Assembly: GCA_030681895.1 (NCBI GenBank)
Contig: JAUXRI010000229.1
Location: 1-64,000 of the forward strand
Length of the DNA: 64,000 bases
Reading direction: 5' to 3'
From: Myxococcales bacterium
Lineage (GTDB): Bacteria > Myxococcota > Myxococcia > Myxococcales > Myxococcaceae
Shown in pieces: positions 42,286-52,152 of the stretch. The position numbers and the translations under genes are program-made. Under the pieces are notes generated by a model. It did no database searches. It saw nothing but the letters and a program-made list of their open reading frames with translations, and was not told the DNA's origin. The first letter of the stretch is position 1, and each line of letters opens with the position of its first letter.

Positions 42286-45200
42286 CTACGGGGTGAGCGT
42301 GGCGTTGATGCTGAAGCCAGACGGAGTCGTCGTTCCCCCGCGCACGACGAGCACCCACGTGCCGGCAGGCAGCGCGCTCTGCGTCAGCACCAGCGGCGCC
42401 GAGGAGAACGAGCTCGACCGGCACACCCGCTCGGCACCTGCACAGCCGGGGAAGAGCGCCATCGAGAAGGGCTCCGAGGTGTTCTGCCGGGTGAGCGTGG
42501 CGGTGAAGGTCTGCGGGCTGGGATTCGTGAAGGTGAAATAGGCGTCAGGCGCGCGGGAGGTGTCGCAGCTCAAGGTCGCGTCGGCGCCGAAGGGATACGA
42601 GTCGCCGGTGGTGATGCCTCCGAGGGTGAGCGGGCGCGCGCCGCTACACACGTCTCCGGGATCGAAGTCGTCAACCCGCACGTCGAGCGAGAAGGTGCCC
42701 TGCGGCACGGCGAGCCCCGACTTGACGATGAGCGACGTGGTACCCGCGGGCAGGTTTGCGGCCAGGCGCCCGGTGCCATCGAACGACGAGCGCTCACACG
42801 CGAGCTGTGAGGTCGACGAGGTACACGTCGTGCGCAACGAGAGCGTCGGCTGCGCGGTCTGCACCGACGGCGTTGCGCGCACGTGAATCCTCCGTGCCTG
42901 GGTCGAGCTGATCGAGAACACCGCATCGGAGCCGCTGGAATTCCAGCAGTCGGAGAGCTCCTCGAAGTAATCCGCGAAGGTGCCCGTCACTGTCGCCCGG
43001 CCGAAGGAGCCGCTCGAGAGCGCGATGGGCGCTGGGTTGGCGCACGACTCTCCCAAGGGGTTGACGGTCGAGGTGCGCACGGTGAGATCGAACGCGCCCG
43101 CCTGAAGCGCGTCGTACCCGTCGACCACCACGTACCAGGTGCCAGCCGCGAGATTTCGCGCGGTCGACCAGGTGTCAGCCGAGAACGTCGGCGTCCACCC
43201 GCACGCCTGGTCCGCGTCTGTCGTCGCGCAGCCGCGCTTGAGGGCCACCGTCGGGCGGAAGCCGGGCGTCACGGCGTGCGTGAAGAGCCGCACGTTCATC
43301 GGGTTCGACAGGGTGAACGAGTACGCGACATCGGGGGCGTCGCGCGTGCCAGTCGAAGAGCCACAGCTCGGCGTGACGTCGTGGAACGCGGACCGCGTGT
43401 CGCCACGCACGGTGACTTCGCCCGGGCCCGTCGAGGGAAGCGCGAGCGGAAGTGACGTCGTGCAGGTGTCTCCGACCGGCCGGCTGCCGAGCGAGAGGTC
43501 GAGCGAGTAGGCCTCAGGCGTCGAGAAGCCAGCGCGATCGACGGTGAGAAAGTGGGTGCCCGCCGGAAGGCTCGCGACACGCAGGCTGCTGCCGTACGGC
43601 GCGGTGGCTCCGCAGGCGATCGGGGCCGTCGTCGAATCGCAGGTCGTGCTTCGGAGCGACAACACCGGAGCGCCTCCATCGAGCGGTGACGGAGTGGCCT
43701 GCGCGACGAAGGCCAGCGGCTGCGTGGTGGTGAACTGGTAGACGCGGTCGGCGTAGAAGGTCGAGCAGGCCGTGCCGTTGACCTGGTCGAAGGCGTTGGC
43801 GAGCGAGCCGCTCAGCGACTGCGTGCCACCAGTGGGCGGCAGCGAGAGCGCGATGGGGTTCGCGCAGGTGTCGCCGGGCGTCGGCGGGCTCACCGTCACG
43901 TCGTAGGTGTGCTGCTGCTCGGTGAAGTCATCGGCGTCGAAGACCAGCAGCGTTCCGTTGGGCACACTGCCCGCGGCGAGGGTGCCTCCGAACTGACAGG
44001 TGAGCGACGCGCACGTGGCGCCGATGCCGACCCGCGGGGAGCCAGTGGTGCCGACCCTCGTCACGCGCACGTCCATCGGTTGGGTGAGCGAGAGGGCGTA
44101 GAACTGGTCGCCTGAACGTCCACAGCCTTCGGGTGAAGAGATGACGCTTCGCGAGTCGACGACGACCTGTTGGGTGCCTCCCTGCGCTGGGAAGACGAGC
44201 GAAAGAGGCTGACCGCAGGCGTCTCCAGGAATCGGCGGCGCAGCCCTGACGTCGAGCGTGAACGGCCCAGGCCCTCCAGAGAGATGATCGACCGAGAGGA
44301 GCGACGTGCCCGCGTCGAGGCTGGCCTTGAAGGTGACGGGTTGGCCCGCCACGCCGCGCGCGCAGGTGAGGCTGGTCGTTCGGCAGGTCGAGTCGAGCTC
44401 CGTCAGCGCTCCCGCGCCCGTTCCCGTCGGCGTCATCGTCACACGCACGTCGAGCGGGCGGCCGAGGGTGATGGAGTACACGACGTCTGGGAAGGCCGGA
44501 GCCACCTGACTGCACGCCGTGTAGTCGTCGTTCGCGCCGACCGTCGTGCCCGTCACCGTCGCCGAGCCACCATCGAGGCCGTCCGAGAGCGTGATGGCAA
44601 TGGGGGCGCTGCAGGTCTCTCCGGCAGGCGACGGCCGGCTGGTGAAGTCGATGCGATAGTCCGTGCCCGCCACCACCGGCCCCTTCACCCAGACGAACCA
44701 GGTGCCGGCGGGAATGCCTGAGACGTCGAGCGATTTGCTCGCGGCGGCGGTCGTCCCGCAGCGCTGCCAGTCAGGGACGATCTCGTTGCACGCGCTCACC
44801 ACGATGAACGCCGGCGCGTTGGTCGAGCCGATGGCCGTCGTCGTGATGTTCAGGTTCGACACCGGATCGGCCAGCGTCACGGAGTAGACCCGGTCAGGCA
44901 TGTCGTAGCCGACGCAGGCGTTGTTGAAGTTCTCCTGCGTGCTGCCCCGGGTGGTGGCGGTGTGGCTCTGGGTGCCGCCGCCGGCTGGCAACGTGATGGG
45001 TACGACGTTGCCGCAGAACTCCCCTGCCGGAGGCTCCACTGCCGTGAGGCTGAGCGTCGCCTGACTGCCGACCGTGCCCTGCACTCGCACCTGGTGCGTT
45101 CCCGCCATCAGGAGCTTGCTGAACCCCGGCGCCGTTCCAGACGCGCACGGAGACGCTTGCCCCGCTGCGCAGCCGGCCGTCGACACGAGCCCGACCTCGA

Positions 45201-47031
45201 CAGCGCCCGTCGCCGAAGTGCGCGTGGCCGAGACGGTGACGACGAGGGGGCGCCCGATGGTGAAGGAATAGAACCGGTCCGGCGCGTTGGTGATGCCGTT
45301 GCACCCCGCGTTGGCGAAGCCGTTGGGGATGTCGTCGGTCGCGCTGGCGAGGTCGACCGTCACGGTGACGGAGCCGCCGTCGGCACCGGCCGAGAGGGTG
45401 AGCGGCTCGGGGCGCGCACACGTCTCTCCGATGGGCCGGGGCGGCGTGAGGCTGGCGCGGAGCGTCTGCGACGACGTCTCGGTCCGGTAGGAGTCGGTGA
45501 TGAGGACGTAGTCTCCGGGCGCGAGGTCGGCGACGTTGATGGCAGAGCCGCACGCGAGGTCGGGGCCGTTGCAGGTCGAACGCAGCGCCACCGCCGCGAC
45601 CGAGCCCGAGAACGAGGCCTGCAGATCGCTCAGGGAATTCACCCGGAAATTGAAGACCGTGTCCGGCCCGCTCGACGCACCCGAGAGACAGGTCTGAATG
45701 GTGTCTGGGCGTCCGCTGGTGGTGACGAACGCAGTGGCGGCTCCGGCCGCGTTGAAGGTGAGTGACAAGGGAGACAGACATGCCGAGGGCGCACCGCCAC
45801 CGTCGGGCGCTGAGGTGAGCACGCTCAAACTGTACGGGCCGGCGCTCCCGTTGGAGCTCTCGACCTGCACGAGGTGGGTACCAGCGCTGAGGTTCTGGCT
45901 CACCTGTTCGACGACGCCGGGCCCCGCGCCGCCACACATCACCGACGAGCCACACGCGCCACCGAGCGTGAGCGACGGATCGAACTGTGACGACAGCGGC
46001 TCGAGGCGAACGGTGACGGGACCAGCGGTGGGAAGCGTGAAGCGATAGACGGCGTCTCGGCCACTCGCTGCGCAGGCCGCGCCGTCGGGACCGAAGTCGA
46101 GGAGCGTGCCGCTCGCCGTCGCCACGCCGTTCGAGAAGGTCAGATCTTGCGGGTTGGAACAGGAGTCACCGGGCTGCACCGGCGTGCGCCGCACGGTGAG
46201 CGTCAAGGGTCCCGCGGCTGCAGTCGTCTCGATCCACACGAAGAACCGACCCGCCGCCAGCCGACGCGCGAGGCTCCCCGTAGCCGAGCAGCTGAGTTCA
46301 CTCGAGCTGCTGGTGCAGTTGGACCGCAACGACACCGTGGGGACGGGGCCAGCGGCGCTCGTGACGTCGATGGTGACGAAGGTGTTGGCGCTCGCCACGT
46401 CGAAGGCGGCGACCGCGTCGATGCCGCTCTGGCCACAGCTGGCGCTGGTGTGATCGGCGAAGCCCGTCGGGTCGATGGTGACCTGCGCGAGGTTCTGCCC
46501 GTTGAAGGTGAGCGTCGAAGCCGTCCCGCAGTCGTCTCCTCCTGGGAGCGGCACGGTGCAGGTGCCCGTGACGCAGGTGCTCGCCATGCAGGACTGACAG
46601 CTCGCTCCGCCGAGGCCGCACGCGCTCGCGGCGTTCCCCGGCAGACAGGCGCCCGTCGCGTCACAGCAGCCCGCGCAGGCGAAGCAGCTCGCGGTGCCAC
46701 CAGCGGTGCCGCCACCCGCAGAGCCTCCACCCATCGTGCTGCCACCGCCCTCGTTTCCTCCCGCGCTGCCACCTGCTGTCAAGCCGCCGCCTGCCGAGCC
46801 ACCGCCCGCGCCGTTCACGCAGGTGCCGGCGACACAGGTGGTTCCGGCGCCGCACTCGAGGCAGCTGAAGCCACCTTGCCCGCACGCGGTGGCCGCCGTC
46901 CCGCCCAGGCATTGATCGCCCGCGCAGCACCCGGAGCACGTCGAGGGTCCGCACGAGGTCGATGTCGGCGGCGGCGGACACGCCTGCACGCAGATCGACA
47001 GGAGCACGAGGGCAGCGACGCGAAGTGACAT
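42286..47031 (-). CDS. Giant Cys-rich lipoprotein with eleven PPC-like repeats
   Basis: A 1581-residue exported protein. ATG at 47031 gives a lipoprotein signal (ALVLLSICVQAC). Residues ~15-160 are two Cys-rich modules (CSGCCAGDQC..., CAGCCDATGAC...) joined by a Gly/Ser-rich linker, a pattern common in Myxococcota surface lipoproteins. The rest is eleven ~115-residue repeats, each opening with a G-[DE]-x-C-x-x-P-like start (GDSCSNPQDL, GETCARPEPL, GDACGQPLSL and so on), then P-D-x-V-Y-x-F/x-x-T-L, then a strand with L-R-x-x-C, then LPAGTW-x-V-V-V-like ends. This fits beta-sandwich domains of the pre-peptidase C-terminal type. It is probably on the outer surface; a binding or adhesion role is inferred. 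Confidence 0.85.
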   Translation of the reverse strand: MSLRVAALVLLSICVQACPPPPTSTSCGPSTCSGCCAGDQCLGGTAATACGQGGFSCLECGAGTTCVAGTCVNGAGGGSAGGGLTAGGSAGGNEGGGSTMGGGSAGGGTAGGTASCFACAGCCDATGACLPGNAASACGLGGASCQSCMASTCVTGTCTVPLPGGDDCGTASTLTFNGQNLAQVTIDPTGFADHTSASCGQSGIDAVAAFDVASANTFVTIDVTSAAGPVPTVSLRSNCTSSSSELSCSATGSLARRLAAGRFFVWIETTAAAGPLTLTVRRTPVQPGDSCSNPQDLTFSNGVATASGTLLDFGPDGAACAASGRDAVYRFTLPTAGPVTVRLEPLSSQFDPSLTLGGACGSSVMCGGAGPGVVEQVSQNLSAGTHLVQVESSNGSAGPYSLSVLTSAPDGGGAPSACLSPLSLTFNAAGAATAFVTTSGRPDTIQTCLSGASSGPDTVFNFRVNSLSDLQASFSGSVAAVALRSTCNGPDLACGSAINVADLAPGDYVLITDSYRTETSSQTLRASLTPPRPIGETCARPEPLTLSAGADGGSVTVTVDLASATDDIPNGFANAGCNGITNAPDRFYSFTIGRPLVVTVSATRTSATGAVEVGLVSTAGCAAGQASPCASGTAPGFSKLLMAGTHQVRVQGTVGSQATLSLTAVEPPAGEFCGNVVPITLPAGGGTQSHTATTRGSTQENFNNACVGYDMPDRVYSVTLADPVSNLNITTTAIGSTNAPAFIVVSACNEIVPDWQRCGTTAAASKSLDVSGIPAGTWFVWVKGPVVAGTDYRIDFTSRPSPAGETCSAPIAITLSDGLDGGSATVTGTTVGANDDYTACSQVAPAFPDVVYSITLGRPLDVRVTMTPTGTGAGALTELDSTCRTTSLTCARGVAGQPVTFKASLDAGTSLLSVDHLSGGPGPFTLDVRAAPPIPGDACGQPLSLVFPAQGGTQQVVVDSRSVISSPEGCGRSGDQFYALSLTQPMDVRVTRVGTTGSPRVGIGATCASLTCQFGGTLAAGSVPNGTLLVFDADDFTEQQHTYDVTVSPPTPGDTCANPIALSLPPTGGTQSLSGSLANAFDQVNGTACSTFYADRVYQFTTTQPLAFVAQATPSPLDGGAPVLSLRSTTCDSTTAPIACGATAPYGSSLRVASLPAGTHFLTVDRAGFSTPEAYSLDLSLGSRPVGDTCTTSLPLALPSTGPGEVTVRGDTRSAFHDVTPSCGSSTGTRDAPDVAYSFTLSNPMNVRLFTHAVTPGFRPTVALKRGCATTDADQACGWTPTFSADTWSTARNLAAGTWYVVVDGYDALQAGAFDLTVRTSTVNPLGESCANPAPIALSSGSFGRATVTGTFADYFEELSDCWNSSGSDAVFSISSTQARRIHVRATPSVQTAQPTLSLRTTCTSSTSQLACERSSFDGTGRLAANLPAGTTSLIVKSGLAVPQGTFSLDVRVDDFDPGDVCSGARPLTLGGITTGDSYPFGADATLSCDTSRAPDAYFTFTNPSPQTFTATLTRQNTSEPFSMALFPGCAGAERVCRSSSFSSAPLVLTQSALPAGTWVLVVRGGTTTPSGFSINATLTP

Positions 47032-47161
47032 GGTGACTCCGGACAAGGTGGTTCCTCGTAGCGCGTCGAAGCGTACGGGGACACCGCGCGGCTGGGCGAA
47101 GGCGAGCATGGTGAGCTCGTGAGTCGCCCGAGGCCCCGAAGCGGGGACAACTTCTTTCGGC

Positions 47162-50100
47162 TCAGCGGTTGATGACGAACACGCAGGCCGAGTCGATCGT
47201 CACCTTCACCCGCATCAACGCGTCGAGCAGCTGATCGTACGCGGTCAGCTCGGTGAGGAGCGCCTTCTCCACGCGGTCTGCCGGCACGCCCTGATGCTCG
47301 AGCGCCAGCTTGATTCGAATCATCGCCAGGTCGCGCTCGTCTTCGATGCTCTGCTGCGCGTTGACCTTCATCTTCTCGAGGCGCGCCTGAGCCGTCTTCG
47401 TCGCCAGCGCGATGGCCTCGTCGAGGAAACCGGGGAGCTCGGGGAACGCGGCGAGCGCTTCGTTGCCTTTGAGCGACTTGCCATCGGCGCCGTTGAGGAG
47501 CTCGACCAGCTTCGGGTCGACCTTCGGCTTGCCGTCGGTGCCGTGCGCGACCGCGACCTGCACCAGCGACGAGTCGAGGAACCGGGCGAGCTGCCGTGAC
47601 GGCACCTTCGCGCCCAGCGTGGTGTCGGCAGACTCGGGCGGGTTGACGTGGAAGAGCACCTCGACGCCACGCGCCTTCACCGGGCCACGCACCTCGAGGT
47701 ACCGCGCGCCGTTGCGACCGAAGGGGCCGTCCTTCACGAAGCCGAACAGCGCCTCGACCAACGGGTGGCCGGTGGCGAAGTACTCGATCTCTTCCTGTTC
47801 GACGGCCGTGTCGCGCCAGAAGGTGCCGAGCACCGTGCGCTCCTCGGCGATGTCGAAGCCCGGAAGCGCCTCGATCGACAGCGCGTGACCGAAGTGGAAG
47901 GCAGCCTGGAAGGCGTCGACCTCTTGATCGGTGTCGACCTTGATGCCGAGGCGATCGGCGAGCTCGGTGATGTTCTCTTCGAGCCGCTCGTCGAGATCGC
48001 GCGCCAGGCCCCAGAGGCGATCGTCGAGCGTGTCTTCGTCGTCGGCTTCGTGATCGATGCGCCGCTCGGCGCGCTCCACCAGCTCGGTGACGGCGAGCTC
48101 GTCGAAGCTGCGCAGATCGAGGAGCGGATCGTACGCCTTCTTCACCTGCTCCCGCGCCGCGGTGACCCTGCGGGTGAGCTCCTTCACGTAGGCCGCGCGG
48201 TCCTTCACGGGCGCGAGGGCGAGCTCGGTGAGCCGGGGCTCGACCTCTTCCAACACCGCGTCGAGGCCGCCGACCGTCTCGCCGAAGACGCCGACCGCGT
48301 CGCGGAGCACGGCCAGTACGTCGGCGCTGAAGGTCTTCTCGACGTCGAAGACGTGAATCTCGACGTTCTGCGTCTGGCCGATGCGATCGAGCCGGCCGAT
48401 GCGCTGCTCGACCGTCGCGGGGCTCCACGGCAAGTCGTAGTGGACGAGGTGATGCGCGAACTGGAAGTTGCGGCCTTCGCCACCGACCTCGGTGCAGATG
48501 AGCAGCTTCGGGCCGTCGGGGTCGCGGAAGCGGGCCACCTGGCGGTCACGCTCCACCATCGGGAGCTCGCCGTGGTACCCGAGCGCCTCGACGTGCTCGT
48601 GACGCAGGCGCGTCTGTAGCCGCTCGAGGGTGTCGCGCGCCTCGGTGAAGACGAGCACCTTGGCGTTCTTCTCCTTCGCCCAGACGTCCTTGAGCACCTT
48701 CACGAAGGCCGCGAACTTTGCGTCCTTGTCGGGCACCTGCACCTTGAGGCCCTGCAGCACCTTGTTGCTGGCGAGCGCCGCCTGGAACGACGCTGGCGAT
48801 GACTCCAGACGCCGCACGAGGTTCGCCAGGGCTGCGCCGCGCACCGAGCCGTCTTCGGCCAGCACGTCGAGCACCGCCTGCCGCGCCGCCAGCTCTTCAG
48901 GGAGCAACGTCACCGGGTGCACGTGCAGCCTGCGCGCGCTGAAGCCACCGACCCGCACGCGGCGGTTGCGAATGAGGCGATCCGACAACGAGTACGTCTC
49001 GGCGAGGTGCATCAGCATCTCGTCGGGGTGCTCGATCTCCTTCAGCGACGGATCGTTCGGGAACCGGGCGACGAGCTCCTTCACCGCGGTGGCCGTCTTC
49101 TTCCCCTCCAGCAGCGCGCGCACCGCCTTCGAGAGCTCTTCCTGCCGGGTCAGCCGCGCCTCGAACTCGGCCACCGACGGCGCCGTGACGGGGTCGATCA
49201 GTGACAGCAGCGACTGGTACTCCGCCGGATCGAGCTGCATCGGCGTCGCGGTGAGCAGCAGCAGGCCGTACGAGTTCTTCGCGAGCGCCGCAGCAGCCTC
49301 GTAGGCCTTCTCGCCCTTGAGGTGGTGCGCCTCGTCGATGATCACCAGATCCCACGCGGCCTCTTTCGAGCCGGCCTCGTCGCGGAACTGCTCCGAGCGC
49401 TGGAGCAGCTCGAGGCTGGTGACGACGAGATCGAACCGGGCCCACGGGTTGAGCGTCGGCTGTTGGTCGAGCGAGCTCTCGTGCCGCTCCGAGTCCATCA
49501 GGGTGAAGAGGTGGTTGAACTTGTGGAAGAGCTCGACGAGCCACTGCACGGTGAGGTGCGAGGGCGCGACGACGAGCACACGCTTGGCGAGGCCGGCCAG
49601 CCTCAGCGCCGAGAAGATCATGCCGGCTTCGATGGTCTTCCCGAGGCCGACCTCGTCGGCGAGCACGAACCGGGGCCGCCGCGACGACAGCACGCGCTGC
49701 ACCACGCCGACCTGGTGAGGCTTGACCATCACGCGTGAAGCCAGGAGCGCTCCGAACGCGTCGCTGCGGCGTTCGTCGTCGAGCTTCAGCGTCGCCTTGC
49801 GCAGCAGAAAGCTCTTCCCATCGGCGATGCGGCCTTCCTTCATCATTGCGATGAGGTCGGGCTTCGGCGGCAGGGCGCGCACTTCGGTCTCGGGCAGCTC
49901 GGTCTCGGAGCCGTCGTCGTCGAGCGTGATGACGTACCGCTTGAGCCCGCGGCCACCCTCTTCCTCACGAACGACGATGCCGGTCTTGCCCTTCGCGGTG
50001 CGAACGCCTTCGCCAGCGTTCAACGCTGCGTGCACGAGGGCACCACCGCGGGTGCTGACGAGAATCGGAGCGCCGTTCTCTCGCGCGGGGAACGCCACGA

Positions 50101-50203
50101 CTGCGCGCATGCCCTCGTCTTCGAGGCTCAGCAGATGACCCGTGCCCCATTCCGCCTGGGGCAGGTATTTGACCTTCATGCCGATGATGAATGCGCTGCT
50201 CAT
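47162..50203 (-). CDS. RapA/HepA-like SNF2-family helicase
   Basis: A 1013-residue Swi2/Snf2-type ATPase. Motif I is DEVGLGKT at 183-190, DEAHH at 290-294, TATP near 324, and motif VI QRIGRLDRIGQ near 600. Residues 1-~110 form beta-rich N-terminal segments (KVKYLPQAEWGTGHLL, TGIVVREEE) like the Tudor-type domains of RapA, and the C-terminal ~350 residues match the RapA-specific region. RapA recycles RNA polymerase after transcription. Length agrees (~970 in E. coli). ATG at 50203 is used; ATG at 50179 is possible. No defence-system partner genes are adjacent. Confidence 0.87.
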   Translation of the reverse strand: MSSAFIIGMKVKYLPQAEWGTGHLLSLEDEGMRAVVAFPARENGAPILVSTRGGALVHAALNAGEGVRTAKGKTGIVVREEEGGRGLKRYVITLDDDGSETELPETEVRALPPKPDLIAMMKEGRIADGKSFLLRKATLKLDDERRSDAFGALLASRVMVKPHQVGVVQRVLSSRRPRFVLADEVGLGKTIEAGMIFSALRLAGLAKRVLVVAPSHLTVQWLVELFHKFNHLFTLMDSERHESSLDQQPTLNPWARFDLVVTSLELLQRSEQFRDEAGSKEAAWDLVIIDEAHHLKGEKAYEAAAALAKNSYGLLLLTATPMQLDPAEYQSLLSLIDPVTAPSVAEFEARLTRQEELSKAVRALLEGKKTATAVKELVARFPNDPSLKEIEHPDEMLMHLAETYSLSDRLIRNRRVRVGGFSARRLHVHPVTLLPEELAARQAVLDVLAEDGSVRGAALANLVRRLESSPASFQAALASNKVLQGLKVQVPDKDAKFAAFVKVLKDVWAKEKNAKVLVFTEARDTLERLQTRLRHEHVEALGYHGELPMVERDRQVARFRDPDGPKLLICTEVGGEGRNFQFAHHLVHYDLPWSPATVEQRIGRLDRIGQTQNVEIHVFDVEKTFSADVLAVLRDAVGVFGETVGGLDAVLEEVEPRLTELALAPVKDRAAYVKELTRRVTAAREQVKKAYDPLLDLRSFDELAVTELVERAERRIDHEADDEDTLDDRLWGLARDLDERLEENITELADRLGIKVDTDQEVDAFQAAFHFGHALSIEALPGFDIAEERTVLGTFWRDTAVEQEEIEYFATGHPLVEALFGFVKDGPFGRNGARYLEVRGPVKARGVEVLFHVNPPESADTTLGAKVPSRQLARFLDSSLVQVAVAHGTDGKPKVDPKLVELLNGADGKSLKGNEALAAFPELPGFLDEAIALATKTAQARLEKMKVNAQQSIEDERDLAMIRIKLALEHQGVPADRVEKALLTELTAYDQLLDALMRVKVTIDSACVFVINR

Positions 50204-50307
50204 GGGAGCGCGCGGCTCATAGCGGCTGAGCGCCCCAGACGCACCACCTTCTCGCGCGTGGGAATGACGGTTGTGCGAGGGGGAAAACAGCGCAAAAAGC
50301 GCGCCCC

Positions 50308-51666
50308 ATGAGCGAGCCGGCCAACGCCACTCCCGAAGCGCCGCAAGCGCCCGGGGCCACGATGACGGCGCTGAAGGTCTGGGCGCTGGCCTACCGGATC
50401 GAGCTGGTGCTCTTCGTGGTGTCCTTCTTCACCCTCGCCATGTTCTCGGGCCAGCGCTTCCTGCGGCAGAGCGCGGCGCCGCATTTCGTCTACCAGTCGA
50501 AGGCCTGGCTCGACGGCCGGCAGGACATCGACCCCGAGGTGCTCCCCAACTTCGAAGACTGGGCGTGCGTGCGCGACGTGGGCGGCGTGAAGCAGCGCTG
50601 CACCCGTCCGCTGATGGCGACGGACAAGTGGTACTCGTCGTTCCCAATGTTCCCGTCGGCGGTGATGCTGCCGTTCGTCGCGGTGAACGGGTACCAGCTC
50701 AACGACACCAGCTTCGGCGTCGTCATCGGCGCGCTCGCCATCGCGCTCTTCTATTCGGTGCTCCGCATGCTCTCGGAGTACGAGGGCACGGCGCGCAAGG
50801 AGCTCGAGAACGCCGCGCTCGCGCTCATCCTCGGGTTCGGCACGCTGTTCTTCTACGCGGCGATTCGTGGAGAGGTCTGGTTCTCGGCCGAGGTGATGGG
50901 CATCGCGTTGACGTGCGCGTACCTGCGCAACGCGGTCGGCGCGCGCAAGCCGCTGTGGGCGGGCATCTTCTGGTCGATGGCGGTGCTGACGCGCACGCCG
51001 CTCCTCTTCACGGGCGTCTTCTTCTTCATCGAGGCCCTCGCGCCAACGCCCGGCAAACGCATGGAGGAGCTCAAGGCGTTCTTCGCGAAGCCCGGTGAGC
51101 TCTTCAAGACGAAGCTGCAGCCCTTTCTGATGGGCGCCGCGCCGCTGGCCATCATCGCGATGGCGATGAACCAGACGCGCTTCGGCTCCATCGCCGAGTT
51201 CGGGCACCGCTACTTCTTCGAGAACCGCGTCAACCAGGACATCGACACCCTCGGCCTGTTCCACCCGAGCTACCTGTCACGCAACCTCGAGGCGGCGTTC
51301 CTGCTCTTCCCGAAGTACGCCAACGGCCGCCTGGAGTACTCGCCGTGGGGCATGTCGTTGTTCCTGACGCTGCCGGCGCTCGTCTTGCTGGTGATGCCGA
51401 AGGAGAAGCCGCGCCTGCACTGGCCGCTCTGGGTGACCGTCGCCGCGTGCGCGCTGCCGGGCTTTTTCTACCAGAACACCGGCTACGCCCAGTTCGGCTT
51501 CCGGTTCTCGCTCGACTACACGCCGTACCTGCTCGCGCTGCTGGCCGTCGGTGGGTGGAACTTGAAGAAGCCGCTCCCGGTCGCGCTGCTGACGCTCGGA
51601 GTGCTGGTGAACTTCTGGGGTGCGCTCGGCTTCAAGGGCTACACCGAGCTCGTGCGCGGCTGGTGA
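50308..51666 (+). CDS. Polytopic membrane protein, GT-C-like
   Basis: A 452-residue protein with about ten hydrophobic helices. After the first helix (~33-50), a short loop region carries FVYQSKAWLDGRQDIDPE and the segment MATDKWYSSFPMFPS, similar to the first extracytoplasmic loop of GT-C glycosyltransferases. The residues between helices include RGEVWFSAEVMG and NQTRFGSIAEFGHRYFF. The family is not certain; a polyprenyl-phosphate-sugar-dependent glycosyltransferase is the best guess. The DUF1285 gene starts 3 bases after its stop. Confidence 0.78.
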   Translation: MSEPANATPEAPQAPGATMTALKVWALAYRIELVLFVVSFFTLAMFSGQRFLRQSAAPHFVYQSKAWLDGRQDIDPEVLPNFEDWACVRDVGGVKQRCTRPLMATDKWYSSFPMFPSAVMLPFVAVNGYQLNDTSFGVVIGALAIALFYSVLRMLSEYEGTARKELENAALALILGFGTLFFYAAIRGEVWFSAEVMGIALTCAYLRNAVGARKPLWAGIFWSMAVLTRTPLLFTGVFFFIEALAPTPGKRMEELKAFFAKPGELFKTKLQPFLMGAAPLAIIAMAMNQTRFGSIAEFGHRYFFENRVNQDIDTLGLFHPSYLSRNLEAAFLLFPKYANGRLEYSPWGMSLFLTLPALVLLVMPKEKPRLHWPLWVTVAACALPGFFYQNTGYAQFGFRFSLDYTPYLLALLAVGGWNLKKPLPVALLTLGVLVNFWGALGFKGYTELVRGW

Positions 51667-51669
51667 CGC

Positions 51670-52143
51670 ATGCCCGCGCGCTGGCACACCCGGGAAGACA
51701 GCGGCATCACGCTCGACCGCCAGTTTCGCTGGTGGCACGACGGCGAGCTGATCGAGCACCCGAACATCATCGAGGCCTTCAACAAGGGCGTTCGTGTCGC
51801 CGACGACGGCAAGGTGACGCTGCACTTCGGGAACGACTGGTGCTTCTTCGAGGTGGCGGACGCGCCGTTCAAGATCGTCGCGGTCGACGTCTCGGACGGT
51901 GAGCGGCTCAGTGTTCGCCTGTCGGATCGCACTGGTGAGTGGCTCGACGTCGACGCGCTGAGGCTCGATGACGACGGCGTGCTGTCGACGCGCGTGAAGG
52001 CTGGCAAGGCAAAGGCCCGCTTCGGACGCGACGCGCAGTTTCAGCTCGCCCAGTTCTTCGAGGTCGCCTCAGGCGTGGTGCACCTGCGCATCGGCGCGCG
52101 GCTCGAAGCCACGCGGCTGCCCGTCAGCGCGCTCGAAGACTGA
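51670..52143 (+). CDS. DUF1285 family protein
   Basis: A 157-residue cytoplasmic protein. The family pattern is visible from ITLDRQFRWWHDGELIEHPN near residue 13, then VTLHFGNDWCFFEVADAPFKI near 50, and a C-terminal beta-rich part (LEVASG-like EVASGVVHLRIGA, then TRLPVSALE). DUF1285 proteins are small beta proteins of unknown role. The gene follows the GT-C-like gene by 3 bases, so the two likely work in one operon. Confidence 0.82.
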   Translation: MPARWHTREDSGITLDRQFRWWHDGELIEHPNIIEAFNKGVRVADDGKVTLHFGNDWCFFEVADAPFKIVAVDVSDGERLSVRLSDRTGEWLDVDALRLDDDGVLSTRVKAGKAKARFGRDAQFQLAQFFEVASGVVHLRIGARLEATRLPVSALED

Positions 52144-52152
52144 GCGCCCGAC

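Noticed and set aside
47162..50203. SNF2-type helicase as a phage-defence component.
   Set aside because: Length and motif layout match RapA, and no methyltransferase, nuclease, PLD or other usual defence partner is nearby.
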